Shown: positions 16,670-25,022 of the stretch, in pieces | Position numbering within the stretch: the first letter of the stretch is position 1 | How the letters are laid out: every line of letters begins with the position of its first letter | Virus record (IMG/VR): IMGVR_UViG_3300025584_000341 | Span: 1 to 36,673 of that record | Direction: 5' to 3' (one strand) | DNA: 36,673 bases | Origin: a virus | Translations under genes and position numbers: made by a program | The notes under the pieces: model-generated | What the model saw: the letters and a program-made list of their open reading frames with translations, nothing else | Database searches by the model: none | What the model was told of the DNA's origin: nothing

Positions 16670-17066
16670 AATACACGGAACTCCAGAAGAACTAAATGAT
16701 CTAGATCGTGAAGAAGGATGGCATCCTGCGATTTCAGGACAAGAGGCTGTAATAAATAATAAAAATAAAAAATCAGTAGAGCGATATGAAAAATCGGCAA
16801 GGGCCGCAAAAGACGGAGATATTCAAACTCTTATTAATCAAGTACAGCTAGAAGACACCCCATCAAAAAAACAAGCGAGAGATAAAAATTTACTTTATGA
16901 TTCTTGGAATCCTGAATCAGATGGTACAAGAATAAAGTCACATTTATTTAATTATAACATTGATTTTCCTAGACTTATGAAAAACATAGCATATATTCTA
17001 AAACAAAATCCAGAAGAACAAATCCGCAGAAAACTGGACGAAAGACCAGTTGTAAGGGGAAAATAG
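16656..17066 (+). CDS. Unidentified 136-residue charged protein
   Basis: No family recognised. I prefer the ATG at 16656 over an upstream in-frame TTG at 16641. The gene overlaps the previous one by 14 bases, and its stop overlaps the next gene's GTG by one base (TAGTG), which indicates coupled translation. The sequence is rich in Lys, Glu, Asp and Asn without a membrane segment. It has a helical, basic N-terminal half (SVERYEKSARAAKDG) and a C-terminal part with NYNIDFPRLMKNIAYIL. It may be a small partner of the radical SAM protein that follows, but only position supports this. Confidence 0.75.
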   Translation: MEKNKIHGTPEELNDLDREEGWHPAISGQEAVINNKNKKSVERYEKSARAAKDGDIQTLINQVQLEDTPSKKQARDKNLLYDSWNPESDGTRIKSHLFNYNIDFPRLMKNIAYILKQNPEEQIRRKLDERPVVRGK

Positions 17067-18418
17067 TGAAAACACTAACACGCTCTAAAAAAGTTTTACC
17101 CACCATGGGATCTCTTGATGGTGTTATTGATTATGAACGAGGATTGAAAACAGGAGAAGGTGTATGTAAATATGAAAAACATGATGTTAAAAAATTATTA
17201 ACTCTAACTGATCGTGAATTGAATCAAGTAGTAAAACAACATGTAGAAAGCGTATCAAAAGATGAACATTATGACCGTGTTAAAGCACTAAAAGAAGGAA
17301 GACTTGATTTAGCAGAAGCCAATGTTAATGAAATTATGGATAGACATTTTACTCATGGTGAAAACGAAAATACAAGAGTTGCACACGGTGGAGGTATACA
17401 TTTATTTTATATGACAAGTCAATGTAATTTAAATTGTTCTTATTGCTATGAACATTTAGAAAATCGACCAAAACATTTACCCGAACCACCATTGTTGAAA
17501 AAACTTGTAGATGATATTAATAAAACCGATAGACCAGATGAACAAACTTTATTTTGTATTTTTGGTGGTGAACCGATGTTAGAATGGAAAAATTGTGAAT
17601 ATCTTATGAATTATGCATATTCTCAGAAGCACAATTTACATTTCAATATAACAACTAATGGTATACTTTTAAGTAAGCCAAAATTTTTTAATAGTGTTAT
17701 TACTTTTTTGGAATCTAATCCAGGAATTAAACAACGGGTTTCTTTTGATATTAGTTTTGATGGTGCAGGAAATTTAGATAGGGTATATTATTCTGGTAAA
17801 GATTCTACTCCAGATGTATTAAAAGCATTTAAAAATATTTCAGATTATAATTCCAATATGCCACCCCAAGACCAAATTAAATGGAGGGCCAGGTATACTA
17901 TTCACAGATCAAATGTACAATGTTTTGCTAAGGATATTTTGCGTATAGTCAAGACATATGGACCGGATAGAGTTGTTACATCTATAGATGAAAGTTTAGC
18001 GGGTAAAGATAGTCCCGAAGATAAAGCAAAAATTAATTGGTTATTAAAAGAACAGATAGATTATTTACGGAAACAATGGATAAAAAATAAATTATTTTCT
18101 CCTGTATGCCACATGTTTTGTGATATGTGTAATTCTTGTGGAGAACGTAAAGATCATAGATTTTATTATACAGAACAAGGATTGGCATCAATACAAAATG
18201 GATTAGTGAGAGTAGGAAAAGGAATGAAACATCTTCCTGATGCAGGAGATAAAGAAGAAAAAAATAGAATATTGCCTAGAACCGGTCATCCGACAACTGC
18301 TATTGATAGATTGGGAATAATAGATACCTCTGGCCAGGGTTCTGGTTTAGATCACATAGCAGAAGAAATGCTTGAAACCCAAAAAAGAAATTTCCCCAGA
18401 GAGATAAATCATGAGTGA
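17066..18418 (+). CDS. Radical SAM protein 3, divergent, without a canonical SPASM domain
   Basis: 450 residues starting at GTG. The N-terminal 110 residues are an unrecognised charged extension. The radical SAM motif is C120-x3-C124-x2-C127 (SQCNLNCSYCYEH), followed by FGGEP (166-170) and NITTNGILL (194-202). The C-terminal cysteines are compact (C348, C352, C355, C358: CHMFCDMCNSC) rather than the extended SPASM pattern of the other two enzymes, so a different auxiliary cluster or metal site is likely. The final 60 residues are Gly/Lys-rich. Its distance from the Cys-heptad gene and its different architecture suggest a different step or substrate. Confidence 0.88.
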   Translation: MKTLTRSKKVLPTMGSLDGVIDYERGLKTGEGVCKYEKHDVKKLLTLTDRELNQVVKQHVESVSKDEHYDRVKALKEGRLDLAEANVNEIMDRHFTHGENENTRVAHGGGIHLFYMTSQCNLNCSYCYEHLENRPKHLPEPPLLKKLVDDINKTDRPDEQTLFCIFGGEPMLEWKNCEYLMNYAYSQKHNLHFNITTNGILLSKPKFFNSVITFLESNPGIKQRVSFDISFDGAGNLDRVYYSGKDSTPDVLKAFKNISDYNSNMPPQDQIKWRARYTIHRSNVQCFAKDILRIVKTYGPDRVVTSIDESLAGKDSPEDKAKINWLLKEQIDYLRKQWIKNKLFSPVCHMFCDMCNSCGERKDHRFYYTEQGLASIQNGLVRVGKGMKHLPDAGDKEEKNRILPRTGHPTTAIDRLGIIDTSGQGSGLDHIAEEMLETQKRNFPREINHE

Positions 18419-19325
18419 AAATAAAGTTATTGAATGCACAAATGCCGCTATTGCCGCATTATCACCACTATTGGATGATGAAATAACACAGCCAATAGGT
18501 ATGACATTACTAAAGTCATTAGATTTGGGATTAAGTGCGTTGCAAAAGCAACAGATGTTGACGGATATGAATAGTCAAACTTTAACGGCCGATACAGGTC
18601 AGCCGGCCGGTGGATTGCCAACTGCTCATCAAAATATTCAAGTAGATGAAAATCAAGACAAAAAGGTTGATGAGCTTGTTGAATACACTCTGAGAGAATT
18701 GGAAGGAATGGTTGAACACGACTCTCCTACTTATACAACAGAAGCAGGTGAACAGGCAGAATATGTAAAAGGAATGATTTGTAATTGCCAGTTTGCTTCT
18801 GACTTTCATAAATATTGTGATAATCAATGTAAAGAACATCTCATTAAGGCTATAGGCAACACTAAAGACTATATGGAATATCTAGACACTGCTCGTGATG
18901 ACCTTAGTAAAAAAACTCTTGATGATGCGATTATTGATGTTGATGCTTTTGTTAATGAAGGTGTTGGAGGGCAAATATTTAAACCTCAAGGAAATGCGCA
19001 TGGTCAAGATGGAGTTGGTTCTTTGGATTTACATGCGGGAGGGCCATATCCTCCCGCAAAACATCCTCAAGCAGTACAGGGTGCAGACACTCCTGGTCAG
19101 GGCATAGTTGATGTTCGACTTGCCGGCCAAAACAATAGACCCATTGACGATCCTATAGAAGAAATTACTGGAGAAAAAAATGAAAAAGCTGATGAATACG
19201 GGAATATATTATCAACTGAAGGAAAACTTCCATATTGTGACGATACTGTAAATCTCCCAAATGAATATGCGCTTGATCCAAGTCTACCTGTAGTAATGCC
19301 TGGAGAAGATGGTATACTAAAATGA
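18411..19325 (+). CDS. Unidentified 304-residue protein
   Basis: No family recognised. It overlaps radical SAM 3 by eight bases, with an ATG at 18411. Residues 1-55 are helical (ALSPLLDDEITQPIGMTLLKSLDLGLSALQKQQM). Residues 60-110 are polar. A Cys group lies near 124-140 (ICNCQFASDFHKYCDNQC). The C-terminal 120 residues are Gly/Pro/Asp-rich and look extended or disordered. Immediate coupling to a radical SAM enzyme makes it a possible partner or substrate protein, but there is no repeat or leader-core layout to support that. Confidence 0.75.
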   Translation: MSENKVIECTNAAIAALSPLLDDEITQPIGMTLLKSLDLGLSALQKQQMLTDMNSQTLTADTGQPAGGLPTAHQNIQVDENQDKKVDELVEYTLRELEGMVEHDSPTYTTEAGEQAEYVKGMICNCQFASDFHKYCDNQCKEHLIKAIGNTKDYMEYLDTARDDLSKKTLDDAIIDVDAFVNEGVGGQIFKPQGNAHGQDGVGSLDLHAGGPYPPAKHPQAVQGADTPGQGIVDVRLAGQNNRPIDDPIEEITGEKNEKADEYGNILSTEGKLPYCDDTVNLPNEYALDPSLPVVMPGEDGILK

Positions 19326-19531
19326 GTAAAATTGTAAACTTAAAAAACCTATCGTTTGAAACTATTTTATTTAAAATAAATAAAATAGAAAGTGAAGATT
19401 TCACAAAAAACGGATATCAAAAAATATTGAACTTTTTAGACTCAACAGAGTCTATATTTATTTCTGCTAATTTGACATCTAATTTTAATGAGCTAAAAGA
19501 TAGATATACACGTAGAATGGAAAGCATTTAA
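19322..19531 (+). CDS. Small unidentified protein (69 aa)
   Basis: Begins by ATGA overlap with the preceding gene and ends directly against the next ATG. The sequence is Asn/Lys/Ile-rich with amphipathic stretches (LSFETILFKINKIESEDF) and no motif I can name. Close packing between two larger genes and a protein-like composition support it as real. An inverted repeat lies within its 5' part. Confidence 0.6.
   Translation: MSKIVNLKNLSFETILFKINKIESEDFTKNGYQKILNFLDSTESIFISANLTSNFNELKDRYTRRMESI
19362..19388. repeat. Perfect 12-bp AT-rich inverted repeat inside a small gene
   Basis: CTATTTTATTTA (19362-19373) and TAAATAAAATAG (19377-19388) are exact reverse complements around AAA. The arms share the TTTTATTTA / TAAATAAAA core with the inverted repeat at 3458-3489. 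At this AT content it may be chance. Confidence 0.35.
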
Positions 19532-20269
19532 ATGGCTGAAGCCGAAGTATTTAAAAGTAATCCTAGCTGGAAACAATTAAAGGCTGACCGACAAATTATG
19601 GTTCTAATGGAGAGTGATGATATTGCTAGGTTTAATGATATAGTTGATATTTTAATAACCAATAAAGATGTGTATTTGGAATGTGGTATTACAGAAGATC
19701 AATGGTTAGATAGAACTTATATGTTTAAGTATCAAGGATGCATTTTAAACCCGTCTAATATCTTCGAAGATGCAGAACCCGTTTTCAGTAGAACTTTTTT
19801 ATCGCAACAAGATATATCATGGTTTACTGATGAAAGATTAAATGCTAGTACAAAATATTGTACATCATTTATGCGTGATAATTGGTTATCATGGATATCA
19901 GATAATCCCGGAACACATGATGATGGTTCCGCAAGGGGTCCGTCAGCAGATGAATTAGAAACCGGTTCATGGCTTGATCCTGATACTAAATCACTTCAGG
20001 ATAAATTATTAAGTTTATCGTATTCAAAATATTCCTATTTTTTAAAAATGATGATCATATATAAAAATCATTATGATTCTGCGATAAGATATGATGCTAT
20101 GGATGAAGAAAATAAATATGTTTTAGCAAATTTAACTTCTGTACAACAAACGGATCTTCTGGCATATATTAGAGAAACATTTAGTCAGCTCCAGGAAACA
20201 GATTTGGATACTATTACTGAATTAGAAACTGCTTGTGAAATGCTTGAATTTGATATACATCAACAATGA
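19532..20269 (+). CDS. Unidentified 245-residue acidic protein
   Basis: No family recognised. Acidic and Tyr/Trp-rich, for example WLDRTYMFKYQGC and DNWLSWISDNPG. A Gly/Asp/Ser loop lies near residues 128-150, and the C-terminus is helical and acidic (TETDLDTITELETACEMLEF-like). No signal peptide or transmembrane segment. It abuts the preceding small gene with no gap and overlaps the next by four bases (ATGA), so it belongs to the same translational chain. An adaptor or scaffold role in the island would be a guess. Confidence 0.72.
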   Translation: MAEAEVFKSNPSWKQLKADRQIMVLMESDDIARFNDIVDILITNKDVYLECGITEDQWLDRTYMFKYQGCILNPSNIFEDAEPVFSRTFLSQQDISWFTDERLNASTKYCTSFMRDNWLSWISDNPGTHDDGSARGPSADELETGSWLDPDTKSLQDKLLSLSYSKYSYFLKMMIIYKNHYDSAIRYDAMDEENKYVLANLTSVQQTDLLAYIRETFSQLQETDLDTITELETACEMLEFDIHQQ

Positions 20270-21048
20270 GACCAATTTATGTAAAAAAATTACCTTGGGA
20301 ATTTGATATAGATCGTTTACAAAAAGAACTTCAGCCGCTAAAATCTTTATTCGCTCCATGGGATCTCAATACAAGAGACGACTTTAATGATGCTTATGTA
20401 TTGGGACTTTTACATTCAAAAGACTGTTTACCAGAACAAAGACTATATGATTCTGTAAGAAGTTTTTGTCCTCAAAGACCATCAGTTTTTTCATCTTCTT
20501 CTGGTTATAAGTACAATATATTAAAGCGCATAATACATGATGGGACAAATTTTAATAGAAAATTAAAAAGATTTGAAACACGTAAAGATTATACTATTTT
20601 TAATGAAGATTATTTAGATACAGAATTTCATAACATTTATAAAAAGTTGTCTATATATTATGAGATAGACCGAGTTAGAATAACGATGTTAAACCCTTTA
20701 ACTACTATAAATTGGCATCAAGATAGTTTTGAAAATATACATATACCCCTTGAAGTTAATGCAGGATGTCGTTTTGTTATTGACGATCAATCATATTATT
20801 TACCAGCAGATGGGAGTTCTTATCAAGATGATAGTTGCATTAATCATACTGTAATTAATGCCGGTTTAACAGCTCGGTTTAATTTATTAATTAGCATAGC
20901 AGGATATAAAGAGGGGTCTTATAAATTATGTCATCATTCAGATGCTTACGGATTAACAGGAAAACATAGTGACCTTAATTATATTGCTGAACCCATTGAA
21001 CAAATAACTGAAGAGGATTTATACGATGTACACACGACAAGAAATTGA
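20266..21048 (+). CDS. Aspartyl/asparaginyl beta-hydroxylase-like 2OG-Fe(II) oxygenase
   Basis: 260 residues with a C-terminal double-stranded beta-helix core. The iron ligands are visible as WHQDSFENIHIPL (H151, D153) and NHTVIN (H194), with the 2-oxoglutarate-binding Arg in ARFNLL (R204). The sequence H-x-D...HIPL...N...H.V.N.G...R is the signature of the AspH family, which hydroxylates Asp/Asn side chains in peptides or related substrates. The heptad protein upstream has two to three Asn/Asp per repeat, so it is an attractive but unproven substrate. Alternatively it may tailor the lipid product. It overlaps the ACP gene by 23 bases. Confidence 0.82.
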   Translation: MRPIYVKKLPWEFDIDRLQKELQPLKSLFAPWDLNTRDDFNDAYVLGLLHSKDCLPEQRLYDSVRSFCPQRPSVFSSSSGYKYNILKRIIHDGTNFNRKLKRFETRKDYTIFNEDYLDTEFHNIYKKLSIYYEIDRVRITMLNPLTTINWHQDSFENIHIPLEVNAGCRFVIDDQSYYLPADGSSYQDDSCINHTVINAGLTARFNLLISIAGYKEGSYKLCHHSDAYGLTGKHSDLNYIAEPIEQITEEDLYDVHTTRN

Positions 21049-21277
21049 AGAAAAATGTAAATCCGCGTTTGAAGAAGCGGCCGCGGGTATTGATTTTCCA
21101 GAGATAAAGTCCGATAGTAAAATTGCTTTAGATTTAGAAATTGATTCTATTCATATTTTAGAAACAATGATAATTATTGAAGATACTTTTAATATTGCCT
21201 TAGATGCAGAAGAGTTTCAAAAAGCAACAACAATAAACGATTTATATAATATGGTAGAGCGAAAAGCAAATGCGTAA
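21026..21277 (+). CDS. Acyl carrier protein
   Basis: 83 residues, the usual ACP length. It has the phosphopantetheine attachment motif LEIDSIHILE with Ser41, an acidic helix II and the typical helix III region (FNIALDAEEFQKATTINDLYNMV). The start is supported by AAGAGGA upstream, although it lies within the end of the previous gene. It would carry acyl or polyketide intermediates as a thioester on its 4'-phosphopantetheine arm. The holo-ACP synthase needed to load that arm is encoded three genes downstream, so the island can make its own active carrier. Confidence 0.93.
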   Translation: MYTRQEIEEKCKSAFEEAAAGIDFPEIKSDSKIALDLEIDSIHILETMIIIEDTFNIALDAEEFQKATTINDLYNMVERKANA

Positions 21278-21875
21278 AATGATTATAACTGGTGTGACTT
21301 CCGGTATAGGAAAAGCACTAAGTGAAAAATATGATGGAAATTATCTCGCAAAATACAAAGACTTAATTGAGGTAGAAGGTCATAGTAGGCGATATAATAA
21401 ACATGATATAGAACATATTAAAGAATGGTTTGATCCTAAAGGTGATATATTCATAAACAATGCATATAATGACTACAAATGGTGGGCTCAAACACAAGCA
21501 CTTTTATTCGTTTTTCATTTATGGAAAGATGATCCAAATAAACATATAATCTCTGTTAGTTCTATCGCATCTGAAAAAGATACAGATGATTATCCTATAG
21601 GCCATAGTCGTTATACAGCAGGTAAAATATCACTTGATAAAATTAATCTAGAATGTTATGAAAAGACTGCAAAACATAACGGATGTAAAATTTCACTACT
21701 AAGACCTGGTTGGGTGGAAACTCCAAGAACAACAAGATTGGCAACTCTCGTAAATCGAGTATATGATCATAAGCTAGAACCAAATATGCTTTCTCCTGAA
21801 CAATGTGTAGAATGTATAGATCATATGATTAATTTTAGTGGTCGTATTAGAGAAATGACAATAGAGGCAGAATGA
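21270..21875 (+). CDS. Short-chain dehydrogenase/reductase (ketoreductase-like)
   Basis: 201 residues, short for the family. Cofactor motif TGVTSGIG (7-14), NNAY at 63-66 in place of the usual NNAG, catalytic Ser in ISVSSIA (97/98), Y115-x3-K119 (YTAGK) and the RPGWVETP loop (145-152). It could act like FabG, reducing a beta-ketoacyl-ACP with NAD(P)H. The shortened segment between strands 2 and 4 may alter cofactor preference. It overlaps the ACP stop by eight bases and the next gene by four (ATGA). Confidence 0.88.
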   Translation: MRKMIITGVTSGIGKALSEKYDGNYLAKYKDLIEVEGHSRRYNKHDIEHIKEWFDPKGDIFINNAYNDYKWWAQTQALLFVFHLWKDDPNKHIISVSSIASEKDTDDYPIGHSRYTAGKISLDKINLECYEKTAKHNGCKISLLRPGWVETPRTTRLATLVNRVYDHKLEPNMLSPEQCVECIDHMINFSGRIREMTIEAE

Positions 21876-22900
21876 GTAAAATTTTACAAATAGTAACTAA
21901 ACATCCTGAAAATCGATTACATAATGATGACTTCAAAGTAAAGCTGAAAGAATGGTGGCAAGAAAAAGGTTATTCGGGTAGAGTATTTGACAGATATATG
22001 CCATTGACAGGAGTTGAATATAGACATACTTGTTATCCTATTGAGACAATGCGGGAACAGTCTCAAACTTTTACGCAAAAAAATAAAACATTTAATGAAG
22101 TAGTACATAAGTTATCATTAGAAGCAGTATTGGAATTGGACCTTCTTGTTCCCGAAGATGTGTGTATGATAACATCTACAACAATGACAGGTGTAGGAAT
22201 TCCTACTGTACCACATAAATTGCTTAGTCATTTTGATTTTCCTGATTCTGTAATTAAAATACCCATGTTTGGTTTAGCGTGTAATGGTGGTACGCATGTG
22301 ATACAAATTGCAGATGAATTTTTAAAAGCAAACCCAACTAAAGTAGTAATTTGTCTCACTAATGATTTAGTTTCAATGAATTTAAATCCTGAAGATCGTT
22401 CTCTTACTACAGTATTTGGTATTACTATTTTCGGTGATGGTGTAAGTGCTATTTTAATGGCTGGTGATGATTATGAACACGGAGGTTGGAAAGTACTTAA
22501 ACATGCATCTCATATTTTACCTGATACAGAAGATTTTATTACTCTTGAAGGAACAAGTGCAGGATTATTATATAATGTAGAATCTACTAAATTGCAGGAA
22601 CTACCAAAAGCCGCTGATGCGTTATTACCAAAAGTAGAAGAATTTATTAAAGGTCATGATATTGATCATTGGATATGTCATCCTGGTGGAAAAGTTGTTT
22701 TGCAAAATACTGCAGAAGGATTAAATTTACCTGACGGTGCATTAGATTCTTCTTTTGAGATGTTTAGATTATTTGGTAATATGTCTGCCACAAGTGTAAT
22801 AAAAACCTTACAAAATGATTTTATGAAAGAAGGAAAACTGGTTATGATTTCTTATGGACCAGGATTTCAAGTTGATTTATGTCTGCTAGAGAAAATTTAA
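21872..22900 (+). CDS. Type III polyketide synthase-like (chalcone/stilbene synthase superfamily) enzyme
   Basis: 342 residues of the thiolase-fold condensing family. The triad is visible as FGLACNGG (C137), WICHPGG (H270) and FGNMSA (N303). The HPGG and GNMS(S/A) contexts are those of type III PKS, whereas KAS III/FabH has HQAN and GNTSAAS. SYGPGFQVD near the C-terminus matches the family's GPG loop. These enzymes join acyl starters with malonyl units, giving pyrones, resorcinols or beta-keto chains. Its N-terminus is shorter than plant enzymes. Beside ACP, reductase and desaturase genes, it probably extends a fatty acyl starter. The exact product is unknown. KAS III-like activity remains possible. 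Confidence 0.83.
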   Translation: MSKILQIVTKHPENRLHNDDFKVKLKEWWQEKGYSGRVFDRYMPLTGVEYRHTCYPIETMREQSQTFTQKNKTFNEVVHKLSLEAVLELDLLVPEDVCMITSTTMTGVGIPTVPHKLLSHFDFPDSVIKIPMFGLACNGGTHVIQIADEFLKANPTKVVICLTNDLVSMNLNPEDRSLTTVFGITIFGDGVSAILMAGDDYEHGGWKVLKHASHILPDTEDFITLEGTSAGLLYNVESTKLQELPKAADALLPKVEEFIKGHDIDHWICHPGGKVVLQNTAEGLNLPDGALDSSFEMFRLFGNMSATSVIKTLQNDFMKEGKLVMISYGPGFQVDLCLLEKI

Positions 22901-23253
22901 TAGGTATTGATTTACAAACAATCGAACCTATTCAAAAGATATATGATAAATGGGGAGACAAATTTGTTAATAAAATATTAACAGATATTGAAAAAAGAAA
23001 TGCGCCCAGTCCTATGACTGCTAGATATTTAACTAAATGTTGGTGTGTTAAGGAAGCATATTCTAAAGCAATAGCTTCACCTTATTTAAGATTAGATGTT
23101 AGTTACATGCATTTGACAAGCAGGGGGGTTCGATTTCCTGTTGTACATGCTTCAGTATCGAAAGAATACAAAGGCCCAAGACAAGATGTAAGAATATCAT
23201 TGTCTGATACAGATGAATATGTAGTAGGAGTTTGTTATATATGGGCTCATTAG
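22879..23253 (+). CDS. Holo-ACP synthase (AcpS-type phosphopantetheinyl transferase)
   Basis: 124 residues, the standard AcpS size. Signature elements are GIDL with D11, the acidic ITDIE-like ILTDIEKR segment (33-40), WCVKEAYSKA with E59, and a C-terminal VRISLSDTDEYVVGVCY strand matching the family's VSLSH...A. It transfers 4'-phosphopantetheine from CoA to the Ser of an ACP, most likely the island's own ACP (21026-21277). It overlaps the condensing enzyme gene by 22 bases. Confidence 0.88.
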   Translation: MSARENLIGIDLQTIEPIQKIYDKWGDKFVNKILTDIEKRNAPSPMTARYLTKCWCVKEAYSKAIASPYLRLDVSYMHLTSRGVRFPVVHASVSKEYKGPRQDVRISLSDTDEYVVGVCYIWAH

Positions 23254-23990
23254 AAAAAAATGCTACATTAAACAGGTATAGTATTTGGTCTATTAATGTA
23301 TTTTGTCATTTAGTTATTATACCCGCAATAATTTATGGCGAATGGTGGATGTTATTGTATAGTTTTATATGGTGGCAATTTGTTCATATAACTGCTGGCA
23401 CAAGTGGCTACCATAGATATTGGACTCATAATAGTTTTAAGATCGGCAAGTGGTATGAAATTTATAGTCAAATTATTGGATTATTCGGAAATCCTGGACC
23501 CGCATTAGTATGGATAGGTGTTCACAGGGATCATCATAAATACGTCGATACAGAGAAAGATCCACATAGTCCGAAACATAAGGGTTTTTGGTGGGTATAT
23601 ACAAGTGGTTGGTTTCAAGCAGGATTTAGGTATATACCAACAGAAAGAGAAGACCTTAAAGATTGGTTAAGTCTTAGTAAAAATTCTAGTTTAAAATGGT
23701 TTTATGATAATTATCTTAAATTACATGCATTAATCATATTAATATTTTTTTTAATAGATCCTTTATTGTTAGTATTTGGTTATTGTCTTCCTATTGTATT
23801 TGCAAATCACGGATACGGTCTTATAAATGCTTATTGTCATAGACATGGTGAACCTTCTAATAATTTATTGATAGCATTGATAACAGGTGGAGAGGGGTGG
23901 CACTTGAATCATCATAATGACCAAAATAAATATCGTTTTGGTGAAATCGATCCCGGCGCAAGGTTTATAAAATGGCTCCAAGTTCAATAG
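23241..23990 (+). CDS. Membrane fatty-acid desaturase 1 (delta-9-like)
   Basis: 249 residues from the ATG at 23241; an in-frame TTG nine bases earlier is less likely. It has the three histidine boxes of acyl-lipid/acyl-CoA desaturases: HRYWTH (58-63), HRDHH (95-99) and WHLNHH (220-225), plus four hydrophobic stretches near 18-35, 36-52, 75-92 and 165-190. These di-iron membrane enzymes insert a double bond using O2 and an electron donor, neither of which is encoded here. It overlaps the AcpS gene by 13 bases and the next oxygenase by 19. It is clearly diverged from the tandem desaturase pair downstream. Confidence 0.93.
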   Translation: MGSLEKNATLNRYSIWSINVFCHLVIIPAIIYGEWWMLLYSFIWWQFVHITAGTSGYHRYWTHNSFKIGKWYEIYSQIIGLFGNPGPALVWIGVHRDHHKYVDTEKDPHSPKHKGFWWVYTSGWFQAGFRYIPTEREDLKDWLSLSKNSSLKWFYDNYLKLHALIILIFFLIDPLLLVFGYCLPIVFANHGYGLINAYCHRHGEPSNNLLIALITGGEGWHLNHHNDQNKYRFGEIDPGARFIKWLQVQ

Positions 23991-24748
23991 TATTTAATTC
24001 GTCTGATTGGAATTCTAAATCAATTGTAGATAGTTTTAAAAATACTGGTTTTTTATTAGTAGTAAATCCTTTTATTGATATGAAAGGATCATTAGAACAA
24101 TTACGTGAAAAATTAAAAGCGGCGGATTTAAAGACATTACCTATGTACGAAGAAGGTCGATCAAGTTCAAAAAGGTTTCCCGGAGAAGCAAACGAAAGAG
24201 TTGTTCTAAAAAATATGTCTGATGATTGGGAGTGCGTAAATACTATAAGGAGCCAATATATAAAAGTTGGGTGTGATATATTATATGCTATTGAAGAATA
24301 TATGAAATTGCCGCCTAATTCAATAACACTGAAACACGAGAAATCAAGTAATGATTTGATATTTGTAAAATATTATAAAGATCAAATAGGAAATAATCGA
24401 TTAGGCAGTCATTGTGATTTCGGAACATTGACATTAGTGCATGTATGTGATCCTGTAGAAGAATATGAAGTATGCATTGATGGCGAATGGACTTTGATAA
24501 AACATCCTGGTGATGATTTTATAATAGTTAATTGTGGTGATTTTATGCAGTGGTGGACCCAAAATAAATTAAAATCTACTCCCCATAGGGTATCAAATTC
24601 AACAAAAAAAGAACGACATAGTTTGATCATGTTTATGGACATAGATCACGAATCTCAAGTACATGGAATGACAAAACAGCAATGGAACGATATCAGAGTG
24701 AAAGAATCAATAACAGAAAAACAAACTTATCATGATTTTGGAGAATAA
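23972..24748 (+). CDS. 2OG-Fe(II) oxygenase, isopenicillin N synthase-like fold
   Basis: 258 residues. The iron site is H147-x-D149 (GSHCDFGTLTLV) and H205 (STPHRVSN), with the co-substrate Arg-x-Ser motif R215-H-S217. NCGDFMQWWTQNKLKSTPHRV is the classic IPNS/flavanone-hydroxylase region. Members use 2-oxoglutarate and O2 to hydroxylate, desaturate or cyclise small molecules. The N-terminal part is shorter than plant relatives. Placement between desaturases suggests tailoring of the lipid or polyketide product rather than a housekeeping role. Confidence 0.88.
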   Translation: MAPSSIVFNSSDWNSKSIVDSFKNTGFLLVVNPFIDMKGSLEQLREKLKAADLKTLPMYEEGRSSSKRFPGEANERVVLKNMSDDWECVNTIRSQYIKVGCDILYAIEEYMKLPPNSITLKHEKSSNDLIFVKYYKDQIGNNRLGSHCDFGTLTLVHVCDPVEEYEVCIDGEWTLIKHPGDDFIIVNCGDFMQWWTQNKLKSTPHRVSNSTKKERHSLIMFMDIDHESQVHGMTKQQWNDIRVKESITEKQTYHDFGE

Positions 24749-24749
24749 C

Positions 24750-25022
24750 ATGGGCAATATAGAAAAAGTAAGTGAAATATTAAAGACATCACTTGAAAAT
24801 ACGATTTATGGTTCATACCCGGGTGGATGTCAGGAATGGATTGCTCTTATTGCAACTGCGGGTCAACCAGAAAATAAGAAAGAAGAAATAATATTGGACT
24901 GTTTGAATAATTTATCCGAACAGTTTAATTTAACAAGTCGCGGAAAAGTTACAGGAGATGTAACTTTGTGGCAACAGCAATTAGCACAAACTTTACAGAG
25001 TGCGGATTTTCTATCAAAATGA
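24750..25022 (+). CDS. Small unidentified protein (90 aa)
   Basis: Start set at the ATG at 24750, which has TTGGAGAA seven bases upstream and follows the previous stop; an in-frame ATG 18 bases earlier lacks a ribosome site. The protein is helical and soluble, with SYPGGCQEWIALIATAG in the middle and a helical C-terminus (DVTLWQQQLAQTLQSADFL). I do not recognise it. Coupled by ATGA to the second desaturase, it might be an accessory partner. Confidence 0.65.
   Translation: MGNIEKVSEILKTSLENTIYGSYPGGCQEWIALIATAGQPENKKEEIILDCLNNLSEQFNLTSRGKVTGDVTLWQQQLAQTLQSADFLSK

Noticed and set aside
21872-22900. Plain FabH (beta-ketoacyl-ACP synthase III)
   Set aside because: The His and Asn contexts are HPGG and GNMSA rather than HQAN and GNTSAAS, and the GPG loop near the C-terminus fits type III PKS better, though a KAS III-like reaction is not excluded.
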